Shown here one piece after another: positions 1 to 11,439 of a stretch of DNA of 64,000 nucleotides. The DNA lies in the NCBI RefSeq assembly GCF_033242265.1, contig NZ_BTFW01000001.1, positions 1,178,001-1,242,000 of the forward strand, written 5' to 3'. Source of the DNA: Novosphingobium sp. IK01. Its GTDB lineage: Bacteria > Pseudomonadota > Alphaproteobacteria > Sphingomonadales > Sphingomonadaceae. The number at the start of each line of letters is the position of its first letter. The stretch's first letter is position 1. Under the pieces are notes generated by a model. That model had not been told where the DNA came from, made no database searches, and saw nothing but the letters and a program-made list of their open reading frames with translations. The position numbers and the translations under genes are program-made.

Positions 1-1141
1 TGGCGGGCGAAGGCGTGGAACCTTGCGTCACGTCGCTGACCTTGACCGCCGGATCGTTGGCCACCCTGGCCAGCTCGGCCATGATGTCCTCGCGCTTGTG
101 GCCCGGAAAGATGCGGCAGTTCACGTTGGCCGTGGCGCGCTGGGGCAGCGCGTTGAGCGCGTGGCCGCCGTTGACCATGGTGGGAACGCACGTCGTCTCG
201 ATACGGCCGATATATTCGGGCAGCGCGCGCAAGGTGGCGATGGCCGCCGGATCGGCCGGGTTGGCGGCAAAGGCGCGCATGGCGGCGGCCAGCTTCGGCT
301 CGGGCGTGATCTTCGCCGCGCTTTCGAAGAAGGCCTTGGTCAGCGGGCTCTGCTCGGGCGTGAAGTGATAGGCGCCGATGTTGACCAGCGCCTGCGAGAG
401 CTGGACGATCGCGTTGTCCTTGCGCGGGGCCGAGCTGTGGCCGCCCGGATTGGTCACTTCGAGCTGGAAGTCGGCATAGTTCTTTTCCGCGCCTTCCCAC
501 GTCCACGCCAGCGGCTTGCCGGTGGTCTCGTCGAGCATGCCGCCGCCGCCATCGACATTGATCACCAGGCCCGCGTTCTTGAGGCGCTTGGCGATGATCT
601 CGCCGGTCTTCATGTTGGTTTCCTCGTCGCCGGAGAAGGCGATGAGGATCGTGCGCCTGGGCTTGAAGCCCTGATGGCGCATCTCGATCAGGGTCGAGAC
701 GGCAAGCGCGGCGTTGAACTTCATGTCGAGCGCACCGCGGCCATAGAGATAGCCGTTCTCGACCACCGGCACGAAGGGATCGCGGACCCAGTCCTCGCGC
801 TTGGCCTCGACCACGTCCATGTGGCCCGAGAGCACCAGCGGCTTGAGCCTGGGATCGGAGCCCTTCCAGGTGGCGATCATGTAGGCGGTGTCGTCGACGG
901 GGACGATCTCGATGTCGGCAGGCGCCCAGCCGGCCTTGACCAGCGTGTCGCGATAGAGCGCGGCGACCTTGGGGGTCTCGTTGCCGGGGCCCTGGACCGA
1001 ACGCAGCGCGATCGACTGCTTGGACAGCTCCAGGGTCTGCGCTTCGGCCTCGGCATGGCCGGCGGCCAGCGCCGGAGAAGCCGTCAGGGCCGTGGCGGCA
1101 GACAGCGCCAGAGCAGAAACAAGCGACACGGGTAACTTCAT
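1..1141 (-). CDS. M20 family metallopeptidase, secreted (C-terminus cut by window edge)
   Basis: Reading from the ATG at 1141 gives a signal peptide (MKLPVSLVSALALSAATAL..., likely cleaved after ASPALA) and then an M20/ArgE/DapE-type zinc peptidase. The visible metal-binding motifs are LSGHMDVV, GRGALDMK and GDEETNMK, followed by the lid/dimerisation region (GGHSSAP). About 380 residues are present and the C-terminal end lies left of the window. A good ribosome binding site (GGAAGGAG) sits 8 bases before the ATG. It probably hydrolyses small peptides or acylated amino acids in the periplasm; the substrate cannot be read from sequence. It follows the hydratase/lyase gene on the same strand after 157 bases, so cotranscription is possible but not shown. 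Confidence 0.87.
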   Translation of the reverse strand, partial: MKLPVSLVSALALSAATALTASPALAAGHAEAEAQTLELSKQSIALRSVQGPGNETPKVAALYRDTLVKAGWAPADIEIVPVDDTAYMIATWKGSDPRLKPLVLSGHMDVVEAKREDWVRDPFVPVVENGYLYGRGALDMKFNAALAVSTLIEMRHQGFKPRRTILIAFSGDEETNMKTGEIIAKRLKNAGLVINVDGGGGMLDETTGKPLAWTWEGAEKNYADFQLEVTNPGGHSSAPRKDNAIVQLSQALVNIGAYHFTPEQSPLTKAFFESAAKITPEPKLAAAMRAFAANPADPAAIATLRALPEYIGRIETTCVPTMVNGGHALNALPQRATANVNCRIFPGHKREDIMAELARVANDPAVKVSDVTQGSTPSPA

Positions 1142-1298
1142 CGGGGGTACTCCTTCCGGGCGCGGAAGCTGATCCCGAACGGTTTCGGATACAACCTTTT
1201 TTTGCAGTGCAAGATGAGCTTTCCCGCAAGGGTGGCGAAGGGCCCCGGACATGATCGGGAGCCCTCCACGGCTTTGGAGCCATGCCCCTGAAGGACGA

Positions 1299-2150
1299 TC
1301 AGCCCGCGATCTTCGAGGTATCGAACGTGCCCAGCCCCGGCTTGTAGCTCTTTTCGTCGAGGAACTGGCGGGTGGCTTCCTTGCGCGCGGCCACGCCGCC
1401 ATAGCTGTGCAGGGCTTCCTGCGCGCGCACGAGGTAGTCTTCGGCGTGCTCGTAGGTCATGTCGATCATGCGGCGCACGGCCCACTTGGTCGCGCGCAGG
1501 GCGTTGGCGTCCTTCTTGAGCAGGGTCTGCGCGATCTGGGTGACGCGGGCCTTCAGGTCCTCGTGGGGGACCGCTTCGGTCACCAGCCCCTGTTCGGCGG
1601 CCTGCCTGCCGGTCAGGTTCTCGCCCATCATCGCGTGGTAGAGCGCCTTGCGCAGGCTCATGAGGTCAGCGGCAACTTTCGAGGCGCCGCCGCCCGGCAG
1701 GATGCCCCAGTTGATTTCCGAAAGGCCGAACTGGGCATTTTCCGACGCCACGGCGATGTCGCACGCATAGAGCGGGCCATAGCCGCCGCCAAAGCACCAG
1801 CCATTGACCATCGCGATGGTCGGCTTTTCATACCAGCGCAGGCGGTTCCACCAGCGATAGGCCTCGCGCTGCGACTTGCGGATCGCCCAGAGGCCCTGCG
1901 CCTCGGTCTCGCGGAAGTATTCCTGAAGGTCCATGCCCGCCGACCAGGCCTCGCCCTCGCCCGAGAGCACCAGCACGCCCACGTCCTCGCGGAATTCGAG
2001 TTCCTCGATCACCTTGAGCATCTGGCGGTTGAGCTTGGGGCTCATGCAGTTGCGCTTCTCCGGGCGGTTGAAGCGCACCCAGGCGATGCCATCCTCGATC
2101 GTGACAGCGACGGTATCTTCTTCGGCGCGGACGAAAGGTGCGTCAGCCAT
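1299..2150 (-). CDS. p-hydroxycinnamoyl-CoA hydratase/lyase (feruloyl-CoA to vanillin)
   Basis: A 283-residue crotonase-fold enzyme that is strongly similar throughout to the Pseudomonas HCHL/Ech family. That family hydrates feruloyl-, caffeoyl- or coumaroyl-CoA and cleaves the product to the aromatic aldehyde plus acetyl-CoA. Visible signatures are RPEKRNCMSP, the GMDLQEYFRE segment with the family tyrosine (Y78), MVNGWCFGGG for the oxyanion hole, LSEINWGI with the catalytic glutamate (E145), and the C-terminal FLDEKSYKPGL. The serine that follows GGGF in the Pseudomonas enzyme appears as glycine here (GGGYGP). The ribosome binding site is AAAGGA. The vanillin dehydrogenase gene lies immediately upstream on the same strand, which supports the ferulate role. 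No feruloyl-CoA synthetase is in the window. Confidence 0.9.
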   Translation of the reverse strand: MADAPFVRAEEDTVAVTIEDGIAWVRFNRPEKRNCMSPKLNRQMLKVIEELEFREDVGVLVLSGEGEAWSAGMDLQEYFRETEAQGLWAIRKSQREAYRWWNRLRWYEKPTIAMVNGWCFGGGYGPLYACDIAVASENAQFGLSEINWGILPGGGASKVAADLMSLRKALYHAMMGENLTGRQAAEQGLVTEAVPHEDLKARVTQIAQTLLKKDANALRATKWAVRRMIDMTYEHAEDYLVRAQEALHSYGGVAARKEATRQFLDEKSYKPGLGTFDTSKIAG

Positions 2151-2218
2151 GGTCTTGTCCTTTCAGGTTATTTTTTGAAAATATGGGCGGATCGGGAAAG
2201 GGTCGGATTGGAAAGTGG

Positions 2219-3619
2219 TCAGATCGGAAAGTGTCCGGGCCGGGTCTCCATCGTAATCCAGCGCAGTTCGGTGAAGCTGTCGATGCCCGCCTTGCCGCCA
2301 AAGCGGCCATAGCCCGAGGCGCCGACCCCGCCGAAGGGCATCTGGGCCTCGTCATGCACGGTCGGGCCGTTGATGTGGCAGATGCCCGAGCGGATCTGGC
2401 GGGCGACGCGCAGCCCCCGCGCGGTGTCGCGGGTGAAGACGGCGGCGGACAGGCCATAGTCGCTGTCGTTGGCCAGTTCGATGGCGTGGGCCTCGTCGCG
2501 CGCGTGGATCACGCCGACGACCGGGCCGAAGCTTTCGTCGCGGAACAGCTTCATCTCGCGCGTGACACCATCGACGACATGGGCGGGCATCAGGACATTG
2601 TGCGTGGTTTCCCCGCCCACCAGCAGGCTTGCGCCATGGGCCAGCGCATCGTCGACCAGCGACCGGCAATGGACGACCGTTTTCGCGTCGACCACCGCGC
2701 CCAGCGGGGTGGTTCCCTCGCGCGGGTCGCCGACGGTGAGCGTCTCGACCTTGGCCTTGAAGCGGCGGGCGAATTCGTCGGCAATGGCATCGACGACGAT
2801 GATCCGCTCGGTGCTCATGCAGATCTGGCCCTGGTTCATGAAGGCCCCGAAGGCCGCCGCCTTGACCGCTTCATCGAGGTCGGCATCCTCCAGCACCACC
2901 AGCGGGGCCTTGCCGCCCAGTTCGAGCAGGCAGGGTTTCAGATGGTCCGCCGCGCGCCGGGCGATGATCCGGCCCACCGTGGTCGAGCCGGTGAAGTTGA
3001 TGCGGCGCACTTCAGGCGCGTCGATCAGCGCGCCCACCACCGCGCCCGCATCCGCCGGGGCATTGGTGACGACCTGCACCACGCCCTCGGGGAACCCGGC
3101 GTCGGCAAAGGCCTCGATGATCAGGGCATGGGTGCGCGGGCACTGTTCGGAGGCCTTGAGGATCACCGCATTGCCGCAGGCCAGCGGCGTGGCGATGGCC
3201 CGCACCCCCAGAATGATCGGCGCATTCCACGGCGCAATGCCCAGGATCACGCCGACCGGTTCGCGCAGGGCCATGGCCAGGCACCCCGGCTTGTCCGAAG
3301 GGATCACCTCCCCCGCGATCTGCGTGGTCAGCGCGGCCGCCTCGCGCACCATCGAGGCGGCAAGCGTGAGGTTGAACATCGCCCAGCCGCGCGTGGCGCC
3401 GATCTCGCCCATCATCGCCTCGACAAAGGCCTCGGCGCGGGCTTCGAGCGCGCTGGCCGCCTTCATCAGAACGGCACGGCGCGCATTGGGGCCCATTTCC
3501 GCCCAAGCCGGAAAGGCCGCGCCCGCGCGGGCGGCAATGGCGGGAATTTCAGCCGCCTGCATCGCCTGCGCCGACGAGGCAACCGCGCCCGTAAGCGGGT
3601 TGTGCCGTTCAAATTGCAT
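2219..3619 (-). CDS. vdh: vanillin (aromatic aldehyde) dehydrogenase
   Basis: A 466-residue NAD(P)-dependent aldehyde dehydrogenase. Visible motifs are the cofactor segment GIAPWNAPI, NFTGST, LLELGGKAP with the general-base glutamate, and NQGQICMSTERI with the catalytic cysteine. The sequence resembles LigV/Vdh enzymes that oxidise vanillin to vanillate. The adjacent hydratase/lyase makes vanillin, so the two would convert feruloyl-CoA to vanillate. The start is placed at 3619 (MQFERHNPLTG) because GGGAG lies 7 bases before it; the open frame runs 13 codons further upstream without a better site. A 16-base inverted repeat lies just upstream of the start. Aldehyde specificity is inferred from the family and the neighbour. 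Confidence 0.87.
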   Translation of the reverse strand: MQFERHNPLTGAVASSAQAMQAAEIPAIAARAGAAFPAWAEMGPNARRAVLMKAASALEARAEAFVEAMMGEIGATRGWAMFNLTLAASMVREAAALTTQIAGEVIPSDKPGCLAMALREPVGVILGIAPWNAPIILGVRAIATPLACGNAVILKASEQCPRTHALIIEAFADAGFPEGVVQVVTNAPADAGAVVGALIDAPEVRRINFTGSTTVGRIIARRAADHLKPCLLELGGKAPLVVLEDADLDEAVKAAAFGAFMNQGQICMSTERIIVVDAIADEFARRFKAKVETLTVGDPREGTTPLGAVVDAKTVVHCRSLVDDALAHGASLLVGGETTHNVLMPAHVVDGVTREMKLFRDESFGPVVGVIHARDEAHAIELANDSDYGLSAAVFTRDTARGLRVARQIRSGICHINGPTVHDEAQMPFGGVGASGYGRFGGKAGIDSFTELRWITMETRPGHFPI

Positions 3620-3641
3620 CTCGAATCTCCCAATTATGTTA

Positions 3642-3657
3642 TGATTGATAGCAATCA
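3642..3657. promoter_or_regulatory. operator-like inverted repeat upstream of vdh
   Basis: TGATTG-ATAG-CAATCA is a perfect 6+6 inverted repeat with a 4-base centre, beginning 22 bases before the vdh ATG. A related 10-base palindrome, ATCAATTGAT, occurs at 3822-3831. Hydroxycinnamate catabolic genes in related bacteria are commonly controlled by MarR-family repressors released by the CoA ester, and this size and position fit such a site. No regulator gene is in the window, so the assignment is inference. Confidence 0.4.
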
Positions 3658-3830
3658 CTGTTCAAGCATGCAACCGGGACCACGCGCCACAGGGCCGGAA
3701 ATGAACAGAAATACCGGAAAAACCTGCGAAAGCCCCCTCAGGGCCGCCCCTCAGAGACTTGCACAAAGCGCACCCCGCAAAAGCGCAGATGCCGCCAAGC
3801 ACGAAAATAAAAATGATTTTTATCAATTGA

Positions 3831-3863
3831 TTGAAAAATCTCTATGCAAACAACCGTTATAAA
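3831..3863 (+). promoter_or_regulatory. possible promoter for the leader of the TonB-dependent receptor
   Basis: TTGAAA (3831-3836) and TATAAA (3858-3863) resemble -35 and -10 boxes but are 21 bases apart, longer than ideal. An AT-rich tract surrounds them, in contrast to the GC-rich coding regions. A hairpin, AAACGGGC (3862-3869) with GCCCGTTT (3876-3883), follows directly. The wider gap 3620-4243 holds this site, the operator-like repeats and the attenuator described next; I see no convincing gene in it. Confidence 0.3.
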
Positions 3864-3951
3864 ACGGGCTTTCCCGCCCGTTTACAGTTGCATATTCCGC
3901 AATGAATTTGGAAGTTTTCGCACTTGCACAAAGGCCGCCCAAACAGCAAAA

Positions 3952-4022
3952 AGAACGGGCCTTTCAGGCATCCTCTCCCAAACTTCCAAAGGGCCGCCCG
4001 TTCTGGTGCGGCCCCTTTTTTT
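3952..4022 (+). terminator. intrinsic terminator with competing antiterminator hairpin (possible attenuator)
   Basis: A strong plus-strand terminator is visible: GGGCCGC (3991-3997) pairs with GCGGCCC (4008-4014) and is followed by seven T (4016-4022). No gene precedes it on the plus strand. AGAACGGGC (3952-3960) is exactly complementary to GCCCGTTCT (3996-4004), which overlaps the left terminator arm, so the two hairpins exclude each other. This is the layout of a transcription attenuator for the receptor gene starting at 4244. The alternative is a small RNA ending here. Confidence 0.55.
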
Positions 4023-4243
4023 GCGTTTTGCGCCCTTCCCCCTCCGCAGCGGGCCACATCGGGCGGCAAGTCAGGGTCTGCCCCTGTTGCATGCGAAACG
4101 CATCGGCCAATCCTTTCGTCGTATTGCAAACAATCGCGAATGACGTCCATCTTCGCCCGGCCTAGGAGCGTCCGGGCCCCGATCCGGCGCCGAAACCCGG
4201 ATACGGCAACAGGACCGGGCAACAGGACAAGGAACCAGTCGAC

Positions 4244-6400
4244 GTGCATGCAGGTGTGAATTCGCTCTCCCGGTTGACGGTTTCCGCGCTGGCGCTCGTC
4301 GCCGCGCTTTCGGGCGTGGCTGCTCTGGCCGATACTGCTGCCGATACTGCCGCCAATATTGGCGCCGATACCGGCGAGGCACCCGCGCCTGCCGCATCCA
4401 CCCCGATTTCAGGGCCGGTGATCGTCGTCACCGGACAGGGCCTCGACGCCACGCCGGCAGCCCCGGCCTATTCGACCCAGACCATCGACCGCGAGCGCCT
4501 GCTGGCAACCGCCTCGGGCCGGATCGACGATGCCCTGCTCAATATCGCCGGGCTCCAGCAGTTCCGCCGGTCCGACAGCCGCGCCTCCAACCCCTCGTCG
4601 CAGGGCATCACCTTGCGCGCGCTGGGCGGCAATGCCACCAGCCGCACGCTCGTCCTGCTCGACGGGGTGCCGATGGCCGATCCGTTCTTCGGCTATATTC
4701 CGTTCAGCGCGATCAGCCCCGAACGCCTCGCCTCCGTGCGTGTCCAGCGCGGCGGCGGCTCGGGCGCGTTCGGCGCGGGGGCCGTGGCCGGAACCATCGA
4801 CATGACGAGCGCGGGGCCTGCACAAATGGGCCTGTTCAATGGCGAGGTCATGGCCGACGACCGGGGCGAAACCTCGCTCTCGGGGGCGCTCGCCCCGCGC
4901 CTGGGACAGGGCTTTGCCGTGCTGACCGGACGCTGGGACCGGGGCCAGGGCTTCTGGACGACACCGGAAAGCCAGCGCGATTTCGCCAGCGTGCGCGCCC
5001 GCTATGAAAGCTGGTCGACCGGCTTGCGCACGGTCGTGCCGGTCAGCCCCGACATCGAGCTTCAGGGCCGCATCGCCGCCTTTTCCGACAAGCGCACCTT
5101 GCGCTTTGCCGGGGCCACCACCGGCATTTCGGGGCAGGATGCCAGCCTGCGCCTCGTCGGGCGCGGACGTTGGCAGTTCGATGCACTGGCCTATGTCCAG
5201 GCGCGCGATTTCAACGCGGTGACCGCCGGATCGACCCCGGCCTCGCAGCATCGCCCCACGCTCGACCAGTATGGCACGCCTTCGACCGGCCTTGGCGCCA
5301 AGTTCGAACTGCGCCCGCCCGTCGGCGGCGGCCATGTCCTGAAGCTGGGCACCGACTGGCGCCGGGCCGAGGGGGAATCGAAGGAAAACGCGATCTCCAC
5401 CGTGACCGGCCTCGTCACCGCGCGGCGCCGGGCCGGCGGGCGCACCGACGACGTGGGCTTCTTTGCCGAGGACGACTGGACGCTCGGGCCCGTGGTGCTG
5501 ACCGCCGGGGGCCGTCTCGACCGCTGGGCGATCACGCAGGGCCACTATCAGGAACTCAACCCGGCAGGCACGGTCGTCACCGCGACCTCGGTCGGCGATC
5601 CGGCAGTGGCGCCGCGCAGTGGCTGGTATGGCAGTTGGCGCGCGGGCGCGGTGGTCCATGCCGCGTCGTGGCTTGCGCTGCGCGGCTCGGGCTATACCGG
5701 CCTGCGCATGCCCACGCTCAACGAACTCTATCGCTCGTTCCGCGTGACGGCCCCCAATTCGACGACGATCACCAACCGCAACCCCGCCCTCGCCAACGAG
5801 CGCCTGCTCGGCTTTGAAGGCGGCATCGACCTGACGCCTGCGCGCGGCGTGACGCTCTCGGTCACCGGCTTCGACAACAAGGTGCGCGATGCCATCGCCA
5901 ATGTCACGCTCTCGACGGTGACATCGGGCGCCTCGACCACGACGACCCGCGAGCGCCGCAATGTCGGCGCGGTCCACGCGCGCGGGGTCGAGGTGGCAAC
6001 CCGGATCGAGAGGGGCCAGGTCGCGCTCTCGGGCAGCTTTGCCTATACCGACGCCAAGGTCGAGGCGCCGGGCACCAATATGGACGGCATGCGCCCCTCG
6101 CAGACCCCGCGCATCGCGGGCAGCGCCACGCTCTCGTGGAGCCCCGCCCCGCGCTGGACCGGCGCGCTCACGGTGCGCCACACCGGCCTTGCCTATGAAG
6201 ACGACCTGCAAAGCGCGCCGCTGGCCCCGGCCACCACGCTCGACGCCTTCGCGCAAATTCCGCTGACCACATGGGCCAGCCTCACCCTGCGCGGGGAGAA
6301 CCTGTTCGACGAGACGATCGTGACCCGCAATTCGGGTGGCTCGATCGACATCGGCACGCCGCGCACCTTGTGGGCGGGCCTGCGAATCGGCTTGCGCTGA
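4244..6400 (+). CDS. TonB-dependent outer-membrane receptor
   Basis: A 718-residue protein with an N-terminal signal peptide (hydrophobic LTVSALALVAALSGVAALA), a plug domain and a long beta-barrel. Plug-domain signatures include VIVVTGQ near the N-terminus (TonB-box-like), LLNIAGLQQFRRSDSR, GITLRALGG, LVLLDGVPMADPF and VRVQRGGGSGAFGAGAVAG. The barrel ends in a typical terminal strand, WAGLRIGLR. The plug resembles the BtuB/FepA class, but the ligand cannot be assigned from sequence. AAGGA lies 12 bases before the ATG; a GTG four codons further in (4256) is an alternative start. The gene stands alone, with a putative attenuator in its leader, which suggests ligand-responsive expression. Confidence 0.88.
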   Translation: MHAGVNSLSRLTVSALALVAALSGVAALADTAADTAANIGADTGEAPAPAASTPISGPVIVVTGQGLDATPAAPAYSTQTIDRERLLATASGRIDDALLNIAGLQQFRRSDSRASNPSSQGITLRALGGNATSRTLVLLDGVPMADPFFGYIPFSAISPERLASVRVQRGGGSGAFGAGAVAGTIDMTSAGPAQMGLFNGEVMADDRGETSLSGALAPRLGQGFAVLTGRWDRGQGFWTTPESQRDFASVRARYESWSTGLRTVVPVSPDIELQGRIAAFSDKRTLRFAGATTGISGQDASLRLVGRGRWQFDALAYVQARDFNAVTAGSTPASQHRPTLDQYGTPSTGLGAKFELRPPVGGGHVLKLGTDWRRAEGESKENAISTVTGLVTARRRAGGRTDDVGFFAEDDWTLGPVVLTAGGRLDRWAITQGHYQELNPAGTVVTATSVGDPAVAPRSGWYGSWRAGAVVHAASWLALRGSGYTGLRMPTLNELYRSFRVTAPNSTTITNRNPALANERLLGFEGGIDLTPARGVTLSVTGFDNKVRDAIANVTLSTVTSGASTTTTRERRNVGAVHARGVEVATRIERGQVALSGSFAYTDAKVEAPGTNMDGMRPSQTPRIAGSATLSWSPAPRWTGALTVRHTGLAYEDDLQSAPLAPATTLDAFAQIPLTTWASLTLRGENLFDETIVTRNSGGSIDIGTPRTLWAGLRIGLR

Positions 6401-6595
6401 ATTGCACGGCACGCCCCGAAATCCCGGCTGCGGTTTCCTGAAAACAAACCCGATCCGGGAGGCTCGCGGTTCCTGCTCGCCCCTTCCGCATTCCCTTGGG
6501 CCGAAGCTTTGTTGCGACCAATCTGGCGCTCGCACCAAGTCTGGGCTTGTCGGCGGGCGATCGTCTGCTTACGCCTTGCAAAGGGAGGCCGCGTC

Positions 6596-6742
6596 ATGGG
6601 CATTCAGGGCACGGTTTTGCTGCGGAACGAGGTGCTGGCCAGCCCCATGCGGGTGGCATGGCATGCGGCTGTGGCGATGGGGGCACGGGAAGGACGGGAT
6701 AACCGGCCCGATCCATGCTGCATGCCAAAAGGTGCAGCATGA
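6596..6742 (+). CDS. small ORF (48 aa) upstream of glgP, function unknown
   Basis: ATG at 6596 is preceded at 7 bases by AAGGGAGG, the best ribosome binding site in this stretch and better than that of glgP. The product (MGIQGTVLLRNEVLASPM...) is 48 residues, mildly amphipathic, with two cysteines near the C-terminus and no recognisable domain. It ends 32 bases before glgP, so it may be a leader peptide or small protein cotranslated with the glycogen operon. It sits in the gap 6401-6774, which otherwise shows nothing. Codon-level conservation would decide whether it is real. Confidence 0.4.
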   Translation: MGIQGTVLLRNEVLASPMRVAWHAAVAMGAREGRDNRPDPCCMPKGAA

Positions 6743-6774
6743 GACGGGCCCGCATGCAGGTGGAGCCAGGTGCC

Positions 6775-9163
<2,389 letters not shown>

Positions 9164-9189
<26 letters not shown>

Positions 9190-11413
9190 TCCGCTGCCGC
9201 CTGCGCCCCCGCCCTCCCCTGAAACGCCCTCGCTCCAGCCGCCCGCGCAAGCCATCGCCGCGCTGCTGGCGGGAACCCATGCCGATCCGTTCTCGCTGCT
9301 GGGCATTCATCCGGGGCCACAGGGGGCCTTTGCCCGCGCGATCCTGCCCGGCGCGGAACGGGCGCAGGCCTTCGCGCTCGACGGGACGCTGCTGGGCGAA
9401 CTGACCCGCGTCGATCCGCGCGGGCTTTTTGAGGGACCGGTTGCAGGCGCCCGCCAGCCGGTGCGCTATGCCTGCTGCGCCGGGCCGCACACATGGGAGG
9501 TGACCGACCCTTATTCGTTCGGGCCGGTGCTGGGCCCGATCGATGATTTCCTGATCGTCGAGGGCACCCATCACCGCCTGTTCGACAAGCTGGGCGCCCA
9601 TGTGATCGACCATGAAGGCGCGCGCGGGGTCCATTTCGCGGTCTGGGCGCCCAATGCCCGGCTGGTGAGCGTGGTGGGCGATTTCAACGACTGGGACGGC
9701 ACGCGCCACACCATGCGCCGCCGCACCGATACCGGCATCTGGGAAATCTTCCTGCCCGGCATCGCGGGGGGCCGCGCCTACAAGTACCGGATCGTCGGCC
9801 CGGACGGCACGGTCCAGCCCTACAAGGCCGATCCTTTCGCCTTCGCGACCGAGTTGCGCCCGCACACCGCCTCGCTCACGCTCGACATACCACCCCACGT
9901 CTGGGGCGACGAAGCCCACCGCGCGTTCTGGGCCGCCGCCGATCCGCGCCGGATGCCGATTTCGATCTACGAGGTCCATCCCGGCTCGTGGCAGAAGCCC
10001 GGAGGGGGCCGGGAGTTCTACAACTGGGACGAACTGGCCGACCGGCTGATCCCCTATGTCGTCGACATGGGCTTCACCCATATCGAGTTCCTGCCGGTTT
10101 CCGAGCATCCCTACGACCCGAGCTGGGGCTACCAGACGACCGGGCTCTATGCCCCTTCGGCGCGCTTTGGCGATGTGGCGGGGTTTGCCCGCTTCGTCGA
10201 TGGCGCGCACCGGGCAGGCCTGTGCGTGCTCATCGACTGGGTGCCCGCCCATTTCCCGACCGACGCCCATGGCCTTGCGCGCTTCGACGGCACTGCGCTC
10301 TACGAACACGAAGACCCCCGGCTTGGCTTCCACCCCGACTGGAACACCGCGATCTACAATTTCGGGCGCCGCGAAGTGCGCGATTTTCTGGTCAACAACG
10401 CGCTGTTCTGGGCCGAGCGCTATCATGTCGACGGGTTGCGCGTCGATGCGGTGGCCTCGATGCTCTATCGCGACTATTCGCGCGAGGGTGGCGAATGGAT
10501 CCCCAATGCGCAAGGCGGGCGCGAGAACTGGGAGGCGGTCGATTTCCTGCGCGCGATGAACAAGGCGCTCTATGGCACCTGCCCTGGCGTGATCACCGTG
10601 GCCGAGGAATCGACCTCGTGGCCGGGCGTGACCCTCCCGGTTGAAGGCCCTTCCCCCACTGGCGAACGCCCCAGTTCGCTCGGCTTCGGGTTCAAGTGGA
10701 ACATGGGCTTCATGAACGACACGCTGCGCTACATGGCGCGCGACCCGGTTCATCGGCGCTATCACCACGACGAAATCACCTTCGGGCTGATGTACGCCTT
10801 TTCCGAGAATTTCGTCCTGCCCCTGAGCCATGACGAGGTCGTCCACGGCAAGGGCAGCCTGATCACCAAGATGAGCGGCGACGACTGGCAGAAATTTGCC
10901 AGCCTGCGCGCCTATTACGGCCTGATGTGGGGCTATCCGGGCAAGAAGCTGCTGTTCATGGGCCAGGAATTCGCCCAGCGCCGCGAATGGAGCGAGGCCC
11001 GCGCGCTCGACTGGGACCTGCTCGATGCACCCGCCCATGCCGGGGTCCGCGCGTTCGTGCGCGACTGCAACCGCGCCTATCGCGAGCTGCCCGCGCTCCA
11101 TGCCCGCGATTGCGAGCCCGAAGGCTTCGAATGGCTGGTCGTCAACGATGCGCTGGCCTCGGTCTTTGCCTGGGTACGCCGCGCGCCCGGCGCCAATCCG
11201 GTGCTCGTCGTCGCCAACATGACCCCCACCTGCCACGACCATTACCGCCTGCCGGTGCCCCATGCGGGCATCTGGCGCGAAGTGATCAATTCCGACTCTG
11301 ACGTCTATGGCGGCAGCGGACGGGGCAATACGGGAACCATCGAGGCACGGGACGGGGCGGCCTTCGTCGTCCTGCCCGGCCTTGCCACCATCCTATTTGA
11401 ATATCAGGGGTAA
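9164..11413 (+). CDS. glgB: 1,4-alpha-glucan branching enzyme
   Basis: A GH13 branching enzyme of about 749 residues that forms alpha-1,6 branches in glycogen. An N-terminal carbohydrate-binding module ([10 protein letters not shown]; then [20 protein letters not shown]) precedes the catalytic barrel. The four GH13 regions are visible: [18 protein letters not shown] (nucleophile Asp), [11 protein letters not shown] (acid Glu) and [14 protein letters not shown]. The proposed ATG at 9164 overlaps the end of glgP by 26 bases; an upstream ATG at 9125 is in frame. The early residues are Pro-rich ([14 protein letters not shown]) and of uncertain extent. Coupled translation with glgP is likely. Confidence 0.93.
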
Positions 11414-11439
11414 TCACCCGGAGCCTGTCAGGAGGAATG

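Noticed and set aside
23..1135. A 370-codon plus-strand open frame over the M20 peptidase
   Set aside because: The minus strand encodes a signal peptide plus all M20 metal motifs; the plus-strand product matches nothing and has the antisense composition.
4069..4090. A stretch resembling the cobalamin riboswitch B12 box (AGTCAGGGTCTGCC) before the TonB-dependent receptor
   Set aside because: Two bases of the consensus are missing and the other conserved riboswitch elements are not present in order upstream, so the match is treated as chance.
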